Shown: positions 8,407 to 17,054, numbered from the stretch's first letter. The stretch: DNA of 27,056 nt from JALYRV01 sp036675475 (GCA_036675475.1 JAKFEY010000070.1:1-27056), one strand, 5' to 3'. Notes: generated by a model from the sequence alone, not told the origin. Made by a program: numbers and translations.

Positions 8407-9230
8407 CCGCACTCGGCTTCCCCGAGATCGACGCGGCGGCCGCCTGGATTCGCGAGCGGGCTGACGGACGATCGCCCGACATCGCGATCGTACTCGGCTC
8501 CGGGCTCGGCGGCTTCTTCGATCGCCTGACCGATGCCTTCAGCGTCGAGTACGCGGATGTCCCTGGCTGGCCGGCGACGGCAGTGGCTGGTCATGCGGGC
8601 CGCCTCGGGATCGGGCGCCTGGCCGGGAAGACGGTCGCGGTGCTCAGCGGGCGCGTGCACCTGTACGAAGGCCACGAAATGGATCGCGTCGTGTTCGCGA
8701 CGCGCGTGATGGCGCGGCTCGGCGTGAAGGCGCTGATCCTGACCAACGCCGCCGGCGGCATCAACGCGGCGTTCGGGAAGGGCGCGCTGATGGTGATCGA
8801 CGATCACATCAACTTCCTCGGGCGCAATCCGCTGACCGGGCCCAACGACGATCGCTTCGGCGTGCGGTTCCCGGACATGACCGAGGTGTACTCGACCCGC
8901 CTGCGCGGCATTGCCGATGCGGCCTCGAAGGCGTGCGGGGTGGCGGTGCGGCACGGCGTCTACATCGCCGTGCCCGGCCCGAGCTACGAGACGCCCGCGG
9001 AAATCCGCGCGTTTCGCACGCTGGGCGCCGACGCCGTCGGCATGTCCACGGTGCCGGAGGCGATTGCCGCGCGGCACATGGGACTCGAAGTGCTGGGCAT
9101 CTCGTGCATCACGAACATGGCCGCCGGCATGCTGCCCGAGACGCTGAGTCACGAGGAAGTCTTCGAGATTGCGAACCGCGTGAATTATGCCTTCACGTCG
9201 CTGCTGGAGGGCATCATTGAACGCGCTTGA
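8403..9230 (+). CDS. punA: Purine-nucleoside phosphorylase (trimeric, PNP-I)
   Basis: A 275-residue protein of the PNP/MTAP family that cleaves inosine and guanosine (and deoxy forms) with phosphate. Visible motifs are IVLGSGLGG near residue 30, GRVHLYEGH near 85, LTNAAGGIN near 115, PSYETPAEIR near 195 and CITNMAAG near 240. The Glu in ETPAEIR and the Asn in TNMAAG are the base-recognition residues known in PNP. The TNAAGGIN segment argues against methylthioadenosine phosphorylase, which differs there. The start ATG overlaps the transporter stop by 4 nt, and the 3' end overlaps the next gene by 14 nt, so the genes are translationally coupled. Confidence 0.94.
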   Translation: MTALGFPEIDAAAAWIRERADGRSPDIAIVLGSGLGGFFDRLTDAFSVEYADVPGWPATAVAGHAGRLGIGRLAGKTVAVLSGRVHLYEGHEMDRVVFATRVMARLGVKALILTNAAGGINAAFGKGALMVIDDHINFLGRNPLTGPNDDRFGVRFPDMTEVYSTRLRGIADAASKACGVAVRHGVYIAVPGPSYETPAEIRAFRTLGADAVGMSTVPEAIAARHMGLEVLGISCITNMAAGMLPETLSHEEVFEIANRVNYAFTSLLEGIIERA

Positions 9231-9627
9231 TCCGGCGCTCGAATCGCCCCTGGTCGATGCCGCGCGCGACGCGCAGACGCGCGCCATCGCCCCCTACTCG
9301 CGCTTTCACGTCGGCGCGGCGCTGCTGCTGGCGAGCGGCGAAGTCATCACCGGCTGCAACGTCGAGAACGCGACGTATGGCCTGACGATGTGCGCCGAGC
9401 GCGTGGCGCTGGTCAAGGCGCTGTCGGAAGGCCATCGCACGTTTCGCGCGCTGGCCGTCTCGGCCGACGCCGCGCTGCCGACGCCGCCCTGCGGCGCCTG
9501 CCGCCAGCTGCTCTGGGAATACTGCGGCGACATTGCCGTGATCATGGCGAACCCGCGCGAGGTCACCATGCGCACGTCGCTGGCCGTGCTGCTGCCCGAG
9601 CCGTTCGGGCCCGAAAATCTGAAATAA
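9217..9627 (+). CDS. cdd: Cytidine deaminase
   Basis: Deaminates cytidine and deoxycytidine to uridine forms, feeding the phosphorylase encoded upstream. With a TTG start at 9217 the protein is 136 residues, normal for the homotetrameric class. The start is chosen because GGAGG at 9206-9210 is 6 nt upstream; an ATG at 9187 would add ten residues unlike the family. Zinc site: CAE at 59-61 (Cys59, catalytic Glu61) and PCGAC at 91-95 (Cys92, Cys95). The substrate motif PYSRFHVGAAL (about 26-36) and CNVENATYG are intact. It overlaps the punA end by 14 nt. Confidence 0.94.
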   Translation: MNALDPALESPLVDAARDAQTRAIAPYSRFHVGAALLLASGEVITGCNVENATYGLTMCAERVALVKALSEGHRTFRALAVSADAALPTPPCGACRQLLWEYCGDIAVIMANPREVTMRTSLAVLLPEPFGPENLK

Positions 9628-9635
9628 TTTCCTCA

Positions 9636-10673
9636 ATGCTGCCTACCATCGCCTGGGAAGACGACGCGGTCGTGATGATCGACCAGCGCAAGCTTCCGGC
9701 GCAGGAAACCTACGTGCGCTGCAAGACCGCGCCGGAGGTGGCCTCCGCGATCAGGAAAATGATCATTCGCGGCGCGCCGGCCATTGGCGTGGCGGCGGCG
9801 ATGGGCCTGGCACTCGGCATGAAGCGCAGCAGGCAGACGGGCACGAAGAATTACACCGCCGATTTCACGCGGCTCTGCCAGCTGATGGCCGAGACGCGCC
9901 CGACGGCCGTGAATCTGTTCTGGGCGATCGATCGCATGAAGCGATCGCTGTCGGAAGGCGTGCTGGCGGGTGAGTCCACCGATCAGCTGAGCGCGCGCCT
10001 CGAGCGCGAGGCGGCGGCGATTCACGACGATGACATCGCATGCTGCCGCGCGATCGGCCGGTACGGCGCCGAGGTGGTGCCGGCGGCGGCGCGCATCCTG
10101 ACGCACTGCAATGCCGGCGCGCTGGCCACGGCCGGATACGGCACCGCGCTTGGCGTGATTCGCGCGGCCGTGGAGCAGGGCAAGCAGGTCAGCGTGTACG
10201 CCGATGAAACGCGGCCGTTCCTGCAGGGCGCGCGGCTCACGGCGTGGGAGCTCGTGCGCGACGGCATCGACACCACCGTGATTACCGAGGGCATGGCCGG
10301 CCCGTTGATGCGCGCGAAGGCAATCGACATGGTCGTGGTGGGCGCCGATCGCATCGCCGCCAACGGCGACGCCGCCAACAAGATCGGCACCTACACGGTC
10401 GCCGTGCTGGCGCACGAGCACGGCATCCCGTTCTATGTCGCGGCGCCGTGCGCCACGATCGATCTGGCGACGGCCGATGGCGACGGCATTCCCATCGAAC
10501 AGCGCAGCACGAAAGAAATGACGCATCTCGGGCCGACCCAGCTCACGCCCGACGGCGCGAAGGTGCTGAACCCCGCGTTCGACGTCACGCCGCATCGCTA
10601 TATTGCCGGCATCATCACCGAGCGCGGCATCCTTGCGCCGCCGTTTGGCGAAAGCCTGCGATGCGCATCCTAG
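9636..10673 (+). CDS. mtnA: Methylthioribose-1-phosphate isomerase family protein (MtnA-like)
   Basis: A 345-residue aldose-ketose isomerase of the MtnA/eIF2B-alpha superfamily. MtnA converts 5-methylthioribose-1-phosphate to methylthioribulose-1-phosphate in methionine salvage. RGAPAIG is at about 45-51; catalytic Cys158 lies in THCNAGALATAGYGTALG and Asp238 in VVVGADRIAANGD, matching the Cys160/Asp240 pair known in Bacillus. The C-terminal NPAFDVTPHRYIAGIITERG is typical. Start ATG at 9636, 8 nt after cdd; longer in-frame extension would overlap cdd and is not credible. No other methionine-salvage gene is present here. In this nucleoside phosphorylase operon a ribose-phosphate substrate is conceivable, but that is speculation; family assignment itself is firm. 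Confidence 0.9.
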   Translation: MLPTIAWEDDAVVMIDQRKLPAQETYVRCKTAPEVASAIRKMIIRGAPAIGVAAAMGLALGMKRSRQTGTKNYTADFTRLCQLMAETRPTAVNLFWAIDRMKRSLSEGVLAGESTDQLSARLEREAAAIHDDDIACCRAIGRYGAEVVPAAARILTHCNAGALATAGYGTALGVIRAAVEQGKQVSVYADETRPFLQGARLTAWELVRDGIDTTVITEGMAGPLMRAKAIDMVVVGADRIAANGDAANKIGTYTVAVLAHEHGIPFYVAAPCATIDLATADGDGIPIEQRSTKEMTHLGPTQLTPDGAKVLNPAFDVTPHRYIAGIITERGILAPPFGESLRCAS

Positions 10674-11713
10674 GCATCGAGACCTCGTGCGACGAGACGG
10701 CCGCGGCCGTGGTCGCCACGACCGGCGACGCGGCGAAGCCGTGGACGATGCTTTCGAACGTCGTCGCGTCCCAGAACGACATCCATCGCGAGTTCGGCGG
10801 TGTCGTGCCCGAGATTGCGTCGCGCCAGCACGTGCGCGACATCTGCGGCGTCGTCGAAGCGGCGCTGGCGAACGCGAGTCTCGATCTCGGCGGCCTCGAC
10901 GCCATCGCGGTGACGCGCGGGCCCGGCCTCGTGGGGTCGCTGCTGGTCGGCGTGTCGTTCGCCAAAGCCCTGAGCGCGGCCCGCGGCCTGCCGGTGGCCG
11001 GCGTGCATCACCTTGCGGGCCACATCGAGTCCATCTTTCTCGAGCACGGCGCCATCGAGCTGCCGGCAGTGGTGCTGGTGGTGTCGGGCGGGCACACCAG
11101 CCTCTATTTCCTTCCGCGCCCCGGCGAGTACGAACTGATCGGACGCACGCGCGACGATGCGGCGGGGGAGGCGTTCGACAAGGTGGCCAAGCTGGTCGGG
11201 CTCGGATATCCGGGAGGGCCCGCGATCGATCGCGCGGCGAAGAACGGCAACGACCAGGCCGTGAAGTTCACCACGCCGCGGATGACGCATCCCGATCGCA
11301 ATGACCCGAAGGCCACGCTCGCCGCCGAGTTCAGCTTCAGCGGGTTGAAGACCGCGGTGGTGCGGCATCTCGAGAAGCGGGACGAAGGCGCCACCCTCAC
11401 CGAACAGGAGAAGGCCGACTTCGCGGCGAGCTTTCAGCGCACCGTCGTCGAAACGCTGCTCAAGAACACGTTCGCGGTGGCCGAAGCCTACGGCGCGAAG
11501 AGCATCGGCATCGCGGGTGGCGTGTCGGCCAACAGCCGGCTCCGCGCCGACGCCGAGGCGCAGGGCCGCGCGGCCGGCATTCCGGTGTACATCCCGCGGC
11601 TTGCGCTCTCAACCGACAACGCCGCGATGATTGCGGCCGCCGGCCTCCGCATGCTCGAGCGCGGCGCGCCGTCAGCCGATTTCCACGCCGCGGCCGACCT
11701 GCCGATTTCATGA
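10661..11713 (+). CDS. tsaD: tRNA N6-threonylcarbamoyladenosine transferase
   Basis: A 350-residue TsaD/Kae1/Qri7 family protein that transfers the threonylcarbamoyl group to A37 of ANN-decoding tRNAs, together with TsaB and TsaE (not in this window). It opens with MRILGIETSCDETA, has the metal-binding HHLAGH motif at 116-121, VVSGGHTSLY near 145, DDAAGEAFDKVAKLVGLGYPGG near 170, and the closing STDNAAMIAAAG segment whose Asp completes the metal site. Length is normal and nothing is broken. The ATG lies 13 nt inside the end of mtnA, so it is the last gene of the operon. An essential housekeeping gene at the end of a salvage operon is a common kind of arrangement. Confidence 0.96.
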   Translation: MRILGIETSCDETAAAVVATTGDAAKPWTMLSNVVASQNDIHREFGGVVPEIASRQHVRDICGVVEAALANASLDLGGLDAIAVTRGPGLVGSLLVGVSFAKALSAARGLPVAGVHHLAGHIESIFLEHGAIELPAVVLVVSGGHTSLYFLPRPGEYELIGRTRDDAAGEAFDKVAKLVGLGYPGGPAIDRAAKNGNDQAVKFTTPRMTHPDRNDPKATLAAEFSFSGLKTAVVRHLEKRDEGATLTEQEKADFAASFQRTVVETLLKNTFAVAEAYGAKSIGIAGGVSANSRLRADAEAQGRAAGIPVYIPRLALSTDNAAMIAAAGLRMLERGAPSADFHAAADLPIS

Positions 11714-11735
11714 CGGTGCACACCGACTATCTCCG

Positions 11736-11878
11736 GGCCGGTTGTCGGTTGCCGGTTGCTGGTTGCTGGGGTGAGTCGCGTGAGACAACGCTCACGCGGC
11801 TGTGTTGGGATGGCCGGTCTGGCGTTGTCCAGACCGGCTCGCACCGACTACCAACAACCAGTAACCGACAACCGATCA
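11736..11878. repeat. Element A: inverted heptamer arrays flanking two hairpins with complementary loops
   Basis: Between tsaD (stop 11713) and the next gene (11889). Left array at 11740-11767 is four 7-nt units: GGTTGTC, GGTTGCC, GGTTGCT, GGTTGCT. Right array at 11846-11873 is four units in inverse orientation, read on the minus strand as GGTTGTC, GGTTACT, GGTTGTT, GGTAGTC. Between them are hairpin 1 (CGCGTGAG at 11777-11784, loop ACAACG, CTCACGCG at 11791-11798; extended by further pairs outward) and hairpin 2 (10 perfect pairs, 11813-11822 with 11829-11838, loop CGTTGT). The loops are exact reverse complements. No protein-coding signal is evident inside. No T-tract follows, so it is not a standard terminator. 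Confidence 0.85.
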
Positions 11879-11888
11879 TGGGCGTGGC

Positions 11889-12707
11889 GTGACGGATCCG
11901 TTCGACATCGTCCGCCGGCTGTATCGGGCCATCAACGATCGTGACCTCGAGGCGATTGCCGGCCTCTACGCGGCTGATGCCGTGGCCGAACAGGTGTTCG
12001 ATGGCACGTTCGTGGTCGACGGGCGCGACGCCATCGTGGAGCGCTATCGCAAACTCTTCGCAGGCTGGCGCGGGCGGATCGAGCCGCACACGATCGGCGG
12101 CATTCAGACGGGCTGGGGATGGGCGCAGGCAGACTGGATTGAAAAAGGGGACGGGTCTAATTTTCGCATCGGGCACAGCCACTTCCTCGTCGAGGACGCG
12201 CGGATCCGGCGCCATCGCCGCGTCATCACCAGGGAAGGCGAGGGAGACGCCGCCCTCGCAGAAGTGCCGGCCAGCTCGCGCAGATATCCCACTCGACCCA
12301 TTACAGGCATTGGTGCCGTGATTGTGATGAACGGCGGCGTGGTCCTTATTAAACGAAAGTACGAGCCCCTGGCCGGACACTGGAGCCTGCCGGGCGGCAC
12401 GCTCGATCTCGGTGAGACGCTCGAGTCGGCCACCGCGCGCGAGGCCCTCGAGGAGACGGGGCTCGTCGTGGAGGTCGGGCCGCTCGTCGAGGTCTTCGAT
12501 CGCATCCTGCTCGACGATGCGGGGAAGGTCCGATACCATTTCGTGCTCATTGACTATCTCTGCCGGCCGATTGGCGGCGAACTGCGCGCGGGGTCGGACG
12601 CCGACGATGTCGTCATCGCGACGCGCGGGGAGCTGGCACAGTACCGGCTGGCTGCGAAAGCCTTCGACGTGATTGAGAAAGCCTTTGCCATGACAGGTGT
12701 GAAGTGA
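11889..12707 (+). CDS. NTF2-like / Nudix hydrolase fusion protein
   Basis: 272 residues, two domains. Residues 1-112 are an NTF2/SnoaL-like fold (DIVRRLYRAINDRDLEAIAGLYAAD, then HSHFLVEDARIRRHRRV). Residues about 130-270 are a Nudix hydrolase: the box runs G170-x5-E176-x7-R184-E185-x2-E188-E189-x-G191, all key residues intact, so cleavage of a nucleoside diphosphate-linked substrate is expected; the substrate is unknown. Stand-alone Nudix relatives commonly begin near the RRYPTRPI equivalent (131-138), so this appears to be a domain fusion. Residues 85-94 (EKGDGSNFRI) are encoded by a half copy of a palindromic repeat found in full at 18557-18629. The start is a GTG at 11889 without a clear ribosome site. 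The stop overlaps the next start (GTGA). Confidence 0.85.
   Translation: MTDPFDIVRRLYRAINDRDLEAIAGLYAADAVAEQVFDGTFVVDGRDAIVERYRKLFAGWRGRIEPHTIGGIQTGWGWAQADWIEKGDGSNFRIGHSHFLVEDARIRRHRRVITREGEGDAALAEVPASSRRYPTRPITGIGAVIVMNGGVVLIKRKYEPLAGHWSLPGGTLDLGETLESATAREALEETGLVVEVGPLVEVFDRILLDDAGKVRYHFVLIDYLCRPIGGELRAGSDADDVVIATRGELAQYRLAAKAFDVIEKAFAMTGVK
12148..12167 (+). repeat. Half copy of the palindromic repeat, in frame within a gene
   Basis: Twenty bases (GGGACGGGTCTAATTTTCGC) are identical to 18568-18587 in the left arm of the full palindrome 6.4 kb away, with further partial identity upstream (A-rich GAAA start). The other arm is absent here. It falls in the linker before the last strands of the NTF2-like domain. 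Confidence 0.85.
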
Positions 12708-13267
12708 ACAGGGCCGATGCGTACGCGCTGATGACGGAATACGTGCAGGCCGAGAGTTTGCGCAAGCACATGCTCGGTGTCGAGGCGGCCGTGCGCGGCT
12801 ACGCGCGTGAGTTCGGCGAGAACGAAGAGGAGTGGGGCATCGTCGCGCTGCTGCACGACTTCGATTACGAGAAGTGGCCGAGCCGCGAGGATCATCCGTA
12901 CAAGGGCGTCGAGATCCTGAAAGCGAAGGGCTATCCCGAGTGGGTCACGCGCGCGATTCTGTCGCATGCCGACTACAGCGGCGTGCCGCGCGAGACGCGG
13001 CTCGAGAAAACCTTGTTTGCGTGCGACGAGATGTCGGGGTTCGTGACGGCGGCGGCGCTGGTGCGCCCGAGCAAGAGCGTGCTCGATCTGGAGGCGGCGT
13101 CGGTCATCAAGCGGATGAAGGACAAGGCCTTCGCGCGCGCCGTGCCGCGCGAGGACCTGCGCAAGGGCGCGGACGAGCTCGGCCTGCCGCTCGACGAGCA
13201 CGTCGGCAACGTCATCCGGTTTCTTCGCGCCGAGGCGGACGCGCTGGGCCTGCGCGGAACGCTGTAA
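12704..13267 (+). CDS. HD-domain phosphohydrolase-like protein
   Basis: A 187-residue HD superfamily protein. His22, the His51-Asp52 pair in LLHDFDYEKWP, His64, His88 (LSHADY) and Asp108 are placed like the metal ligands of the HD fold. Such proteins hydrolyse phosphate esters or nucleotides; the substrate here is unknown. It is soluble and has no extra domain. The GTG start at 12704 overlaps the Nudix stop by 4 nt. Together with the upstream Nudix domain this suggests a nucleotide or metabolite clean-up pair, which is inference. Sixteen-odd bases separate it from the first ABC ATPase, so it is likely part of the same transcript. Confidence 0.88.
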   Translation: MNRADAYALMTEYVQAESLRKHMLGVEAAVRGYAREFGENEEEWGIVALLHDFDYEKWPSREDHPYKGVEILKAKGYPEWVTRAILSHADYSGVPRETRLEKTLFACDEMSGFVTAAALVRPSKSVLDLEAASVIKRMKDKAFARAVPREDLRKGADELGLPLDEHVGNVIRFLRAEADALGLRGTL

Positions 13268-13282
13268 GGCGGCTGTCCGTAT

Positions 13283-14226
<944 letters not shown>

Positions 14227-14230
<4 letters not shown>

Positions 14231-15072
14231 GCCCGATTCACGATCAGACCTACCGCCACTACGAGGGGCATCGCGAGCCGCCGGGCAAGACCTGGTCGGT
14301 GATCGCGTGGGCGGGCATCCGCAACATGCTCACGAAGCGCGCGTTTCTGGGCCTGCTGATTTTCGCGTGGGTGCCGTTCGTGGTGCGCGCGGTGCAGTTC
14401 TATTTCGCCGCCAACTACCCGCAGTTTGCGCAGATCATCGCGCCGACGGCCGCCACGTTCCGCGACTTCGTGTCGCAGCAGGGGCTGTTCGCCTTCTTCA
14501 TCACCATCTACGTGGGCGCGGGGCTGATTGCGAACGACCGCCGCGCCAACGCACTGCAGATTTACCTGTCGAAACCCATCAGCCGCACCGAGTACATCGT
14601 CGGCAAGCTGGCCACGCTGCTGTTCTTCCTGCTGGGCGTGACGCTGCTGCCGTGCGTGCTGCTTCTATTGCTGCAAGTGTCGTTTGCCGCCAACATCGAC
14701 ATCCTGCGCGCGCACACGTTCCTGCCCGCGTCGATCGTCCTGTCGACGCTGCTGATGTCGCTCGTGATGTCGTGCACCATGCTGGCGCTGTCGTCGCTGT
14801 CGAACAGCCCGCGCTATGTCGCCATCCTCTATACGGGCGCAATCTTCTTCACGAGCGCGATCTTCGGCTTTCTGACGGCCATCACCGGCGGCACGCGCAT
14901 GGCGTGGATTGCGATTACGTCGAACGTCGGGCAGGTCACCGACGTGCTGTTCCGGCAGCCGCCCTCGTACGACTCGCCCTGGCAGATTTCGCTGATCGTG
15001 CTGCTGGCGCTGCTCGCGCTGTCGGTGTCGGTGCTCGAGCGCCGCGTCAAGGGCGTGGAGGTGGTGTCGTGA
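14227..15072 (+). CDS. ABC-2 type permease (first pair)
   Basis: A 281-residue integral membrane protein. After a soluble N-terminus (DQTYRHYEGHREPPGKTW) there are about six hydrophobic helices, including LGLLIFAWVPFVVRAVQFYF, FAFFITIYVGAGLI and LLFFLLGVTLLPCVLLLLL. The segment ANDRRANALQIYLSKPISRTEYIVGKL is the cytoplasmic loop typical of ABC-2 permeases, which contacts the ATPase. The start overlaps the ATPase stop and its own stop overlaps the next ATPase start, so the four genes are tightly coupled. It likely exports an unknown substrate or regulates envelope assembly. Confidence 0.9.
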
Positions 15073-15992
15073 GCGCCGTGATCACATCCGAACATCTGTC
15101 GAAGTGGTACGGCCAGGTCATCGGCCTCAATGACGTCACCGTGTCGGTGCCTCCGGGCATCACCGGCCTGCTCGGGCCCAACGGCGCCGGCAAGTCGACG
15201 TTCATGAAACTCATCACCGGCCAGCTCAAGCCGAGCAAGGGCGACGTCAAGGTGCTGGGCGAGCCGATCTGGGGCAACCCGAAGCTGTACTTCCGCATCG
15301 GCTTCTGTCCCGAGCAGGACAGGTTTTACGAGCGGATGACGGGCCTCGAGTGGGTCACCGCGCTCGTGCGGCTCAATGGCTACGACGAGAAGGCCGCGGC
15401 CGCCGCGGCCGAGCAGGCGCTCGTCGCGGTCGATCTGATGGACGCCGCGAACAAGAAGATCGGCGCCTACAGCAAGGGCATGCGGCAGCGCGTGAAGCTG
15501 GCGCAGTCGATCGTGCACGACCCTGAGCTGATCATCCTCGACGAGCCGCTGAGCGGCATGGACCCGATCGGCCGGCGCAAGACGATCCGGATGATTCGCG
15601 ACTGGGCGAAGCAGGGCAAGAGCATTCTCGTATCGAGCCACATCCTGCACGAGATCGAGTCGATGACGTCGAACATCCTGCTCATCAACAACGGCCGCAT
15701 CCTCGCCGAAGGCAACGTGCACCAGATTCGCGAGCTCATCGACGAGCATCCGCACACGGTGCACATCCGCGCGGCCGATCCGCGCCGCCTGGCCCGCGAG
15801 TTCCTCACGCGCGACGATGTGCTGAGCATGCGGTTCGAGCCGGGCGCGGTGGTCGTCGAGACGTCGAAGCCCGACATGTTCTACTCACGGCTCACCGAAA
15901 TCGCCGCGGCCGGCGACCACGGCCCGGTCGACGAGGTGACGTCGCCTGACGACAACCTGCAGGCGGTCTTCCAGTATCTGGTGAAGCAGTGA
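15069..15992 (+). CDS. ABC transporter ATP-binding protein (second pair)
   Basis: A 307-residue ATPase starting at a GTG that overlaps the previous stop. Walker A GPNGAGKST is at 36-44, signature SKGMRQRVKLAQ at 135-146, Walker B LIILDEP at 154-160, with the Q-loop as GFCPEQD and a switch His in SSHILHEIE. It is a diverged paralogue of the ATPase at 13283-14230. A C-terminal domain of about 90 residues follows. The two ATPases and two permeases may form one heteromeric exporter, or two separate ones; the sequence does not decide. Confidence 0.93.
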   Translation: MSAVITSEHLSKWYGQVIGLNDVTVSVPPGITGLLGPNGAGKSTFMKLITGQLKPSKGDVKVLGEPIWGNPKLYFRIGFCPEQDRFYERMTGLEWVTALVRLNGYDEKAAAAAAEQALVAVDLMDAANKKIGAYSKGMRQRVKLAQSIVHDPELIILDEPLSGMDPIGRRKTIRMIRDWAKQGKSILVSSHILHEIESMTSNILLINNGRILAEGNVHQIRELIDEHPHTVHIRAADPRRLAREFLTRDDVLSMRFEPGAVVVETSKPDMFYSRLTEIAAAGDHGPVDEVTSPDDNLQAVFQYLVKQ

Positions 15993-16879
15993 CGACGAAA
16001 TCTACGGGTTACGAGACAGAGCCCTCCGGCTCCCGGCCGGGCGCGTCCACCAAACCGCAGACGGCGCCCGGCTTTCTGTACGCCGCGCTGCGCGTGTTCG
16101 ATTTGTCGCTCGGGCAGATGCTCTGGTCGCGCCGCACCATCTTCATGCTGCTCGTCGTGGGCGTGCCGGTCATCATGGCGCTCATCATCCGCTTCATCGA
16201 CGCGATGTCGGGCAGCACCATGCAGGTCAACGGCGTGGTCATGGACGGCCCGGCGATCTTCGGCATGATGATCTGGATGTTCTTCCTGCGCTTCAGCGTG
16301 CCGGTGCTCAGCATCTTCTATGGCACGGCGCTCATCGCCGATGAAGTCGAGGACAAGACCATCACGTTCCTGTTCACGCGTCCCATTCCGCGCGGCGCGG
16401 TGCTCGTGGGCAAGTACCTGGCGTTTCTGATGAGCACGCTCATCGTCGTGCTGCCGTCGGTGATGATCGTGTGGCTGCTGATCGTGCCGATGCGCGGGTC
16501 GCTCGGCACCTCGTTCATCGACCTGGTCAAGGACCTGCTGATTCTCGCCACCGGCTTCGCGGTGTATGGCGCCTTCTTCGCGTGGGTGGGCGCGCGCTTC
16601 AAGCGGCCGCTGATGATTGCGCTGTTCTTTGTGTTCGCCTGGGAGAACGCCGCGATGCTGTTCCCGGGCTACATGCGCCGGTTCACCATCGCGCACTACC
16701 TGCAGGGCCTGGTGCCGCACGCCATGCCATCCGACTCGGCCGTGAGCCTGCTGCAGTCCGTGTTCCAGGAAATCCCGACCCTCGGCACCTCCATCGCCGG
16801 GCTGGCCATTATCTGGGCCGTATTCCTGTGGCTGGCGGCCCGGATCGTGGAGCGGAAGGAATACGTGCTGGAGCAGTGA
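15989..16879 (+). CDS. ABC-2 type permease (second pair)
   Basis: A 296-residue membrane protein with a roughly 40-residue polar, Ser/Pro-rich N-terminus and about six hydrophobic segments (for example TIFMLLVVGVPVIMALII, LSTLIVVLPSVMIVWLLIV-like stretch, IAGLAIIWAVFLWLAARIV). The loop DEVEDKTITFLFTRPIPRGAVLVGKYLA is the ABC-2 permease ATPase-contact region. GTG start at 15989 overlaps the ATPase stop. It is the last gene of the train; element B follows directly. Confidence 0.9.
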   Translation: MTTKSTGYETEPSGSRPGASTKPQTAPGFLYAALRVFDLSLGQMLWSRRTIFMLLVVGVPVIMALIIRFIDAMSGSTMQVNGVVMDGPAIFGMMIWMFFLRFSVPVLSIFYGTALIADEVEDKTITFLFTRPIPRGAVLVGKYLAFLMSTLIVVLPSVMIVWLLIVPMRGSLGTSFIDLVKDLLILATGFAVYGAFFAWVGARFKRPLMIALFFVFAWENAAMLFPGYMRRFTIAHYLQGLVPHAMPSDSAVSLLQSVFQEIPTLGTSIAGLAIIWAVFLWLAARIVERKEYVLEQ

Positions 16880-16890
16880 CGGGGGCCCGC

Positions 16891-17024
16891 CAGAGGCCAG
16901 GGGCCATAGGCCATAGGCCAGAGGCCTCAGCGGCCGGGCACAAAGGCCCGTCCGCTCAGAAAAAAGAAAGCCGAGCCGGCGTTGTCCGGCGAGGCTCTGG
17001 CCTCTGGCCTCTGGTCTCTGGCCT
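16891..17024. repeat. Element B: inverted heptamer arrays flanking two hairpins with near-complementary loops
   Basis: Directly after the last permease. Left array 16892-16926 has five 7-nt units: AGAGGCC, AGGGGCC, ATAGGCC, ATAGGCC, AGAGGCC. Right array about 16993-17020 has four inverse units (GGCTCTG, GCCTCTG, GCCTCTG, GTCTCTG). Hairpin 1: 16929-16939 with 16946-16956, one mismatch, loop ACAAAG. Hairpin 2: 16969-16979 with 16986-16996, two mismatches, loop CGTTGT. Stem sequences and heptamers share nothing with element A, but the layout and the loops do. An A-rich run (16960-16969) sits between the hairpins. Confidence 0.8.
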
Positions 17025-17054
17025 GCCCTGTGAACTCCCCCCGGGCCGGGTTCG

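Noticed and set aside
11740..11873. Heptamer arrays considered as a small CRISPR-like or minisatellite array.
   Set aside because: Units are 7 nt with no spacers, and the two arrays are inverse to each other around hairpins. This is not a CRISPR layout.
11710..11892. Small open frames across element A as a short gene.
   Set aside because: The peptides only reflect the heptamer repeats (R-L-P-V-A-G type), with no ribosome site or conserved pattern.
16929..16970. Hairpin plus A-run in element B as a minus-strand terminator.
   Set aside because: On the minus strand the T-run comes before this hairpin, not after it, and there is no minus-strand gene upstream that needs an end here.
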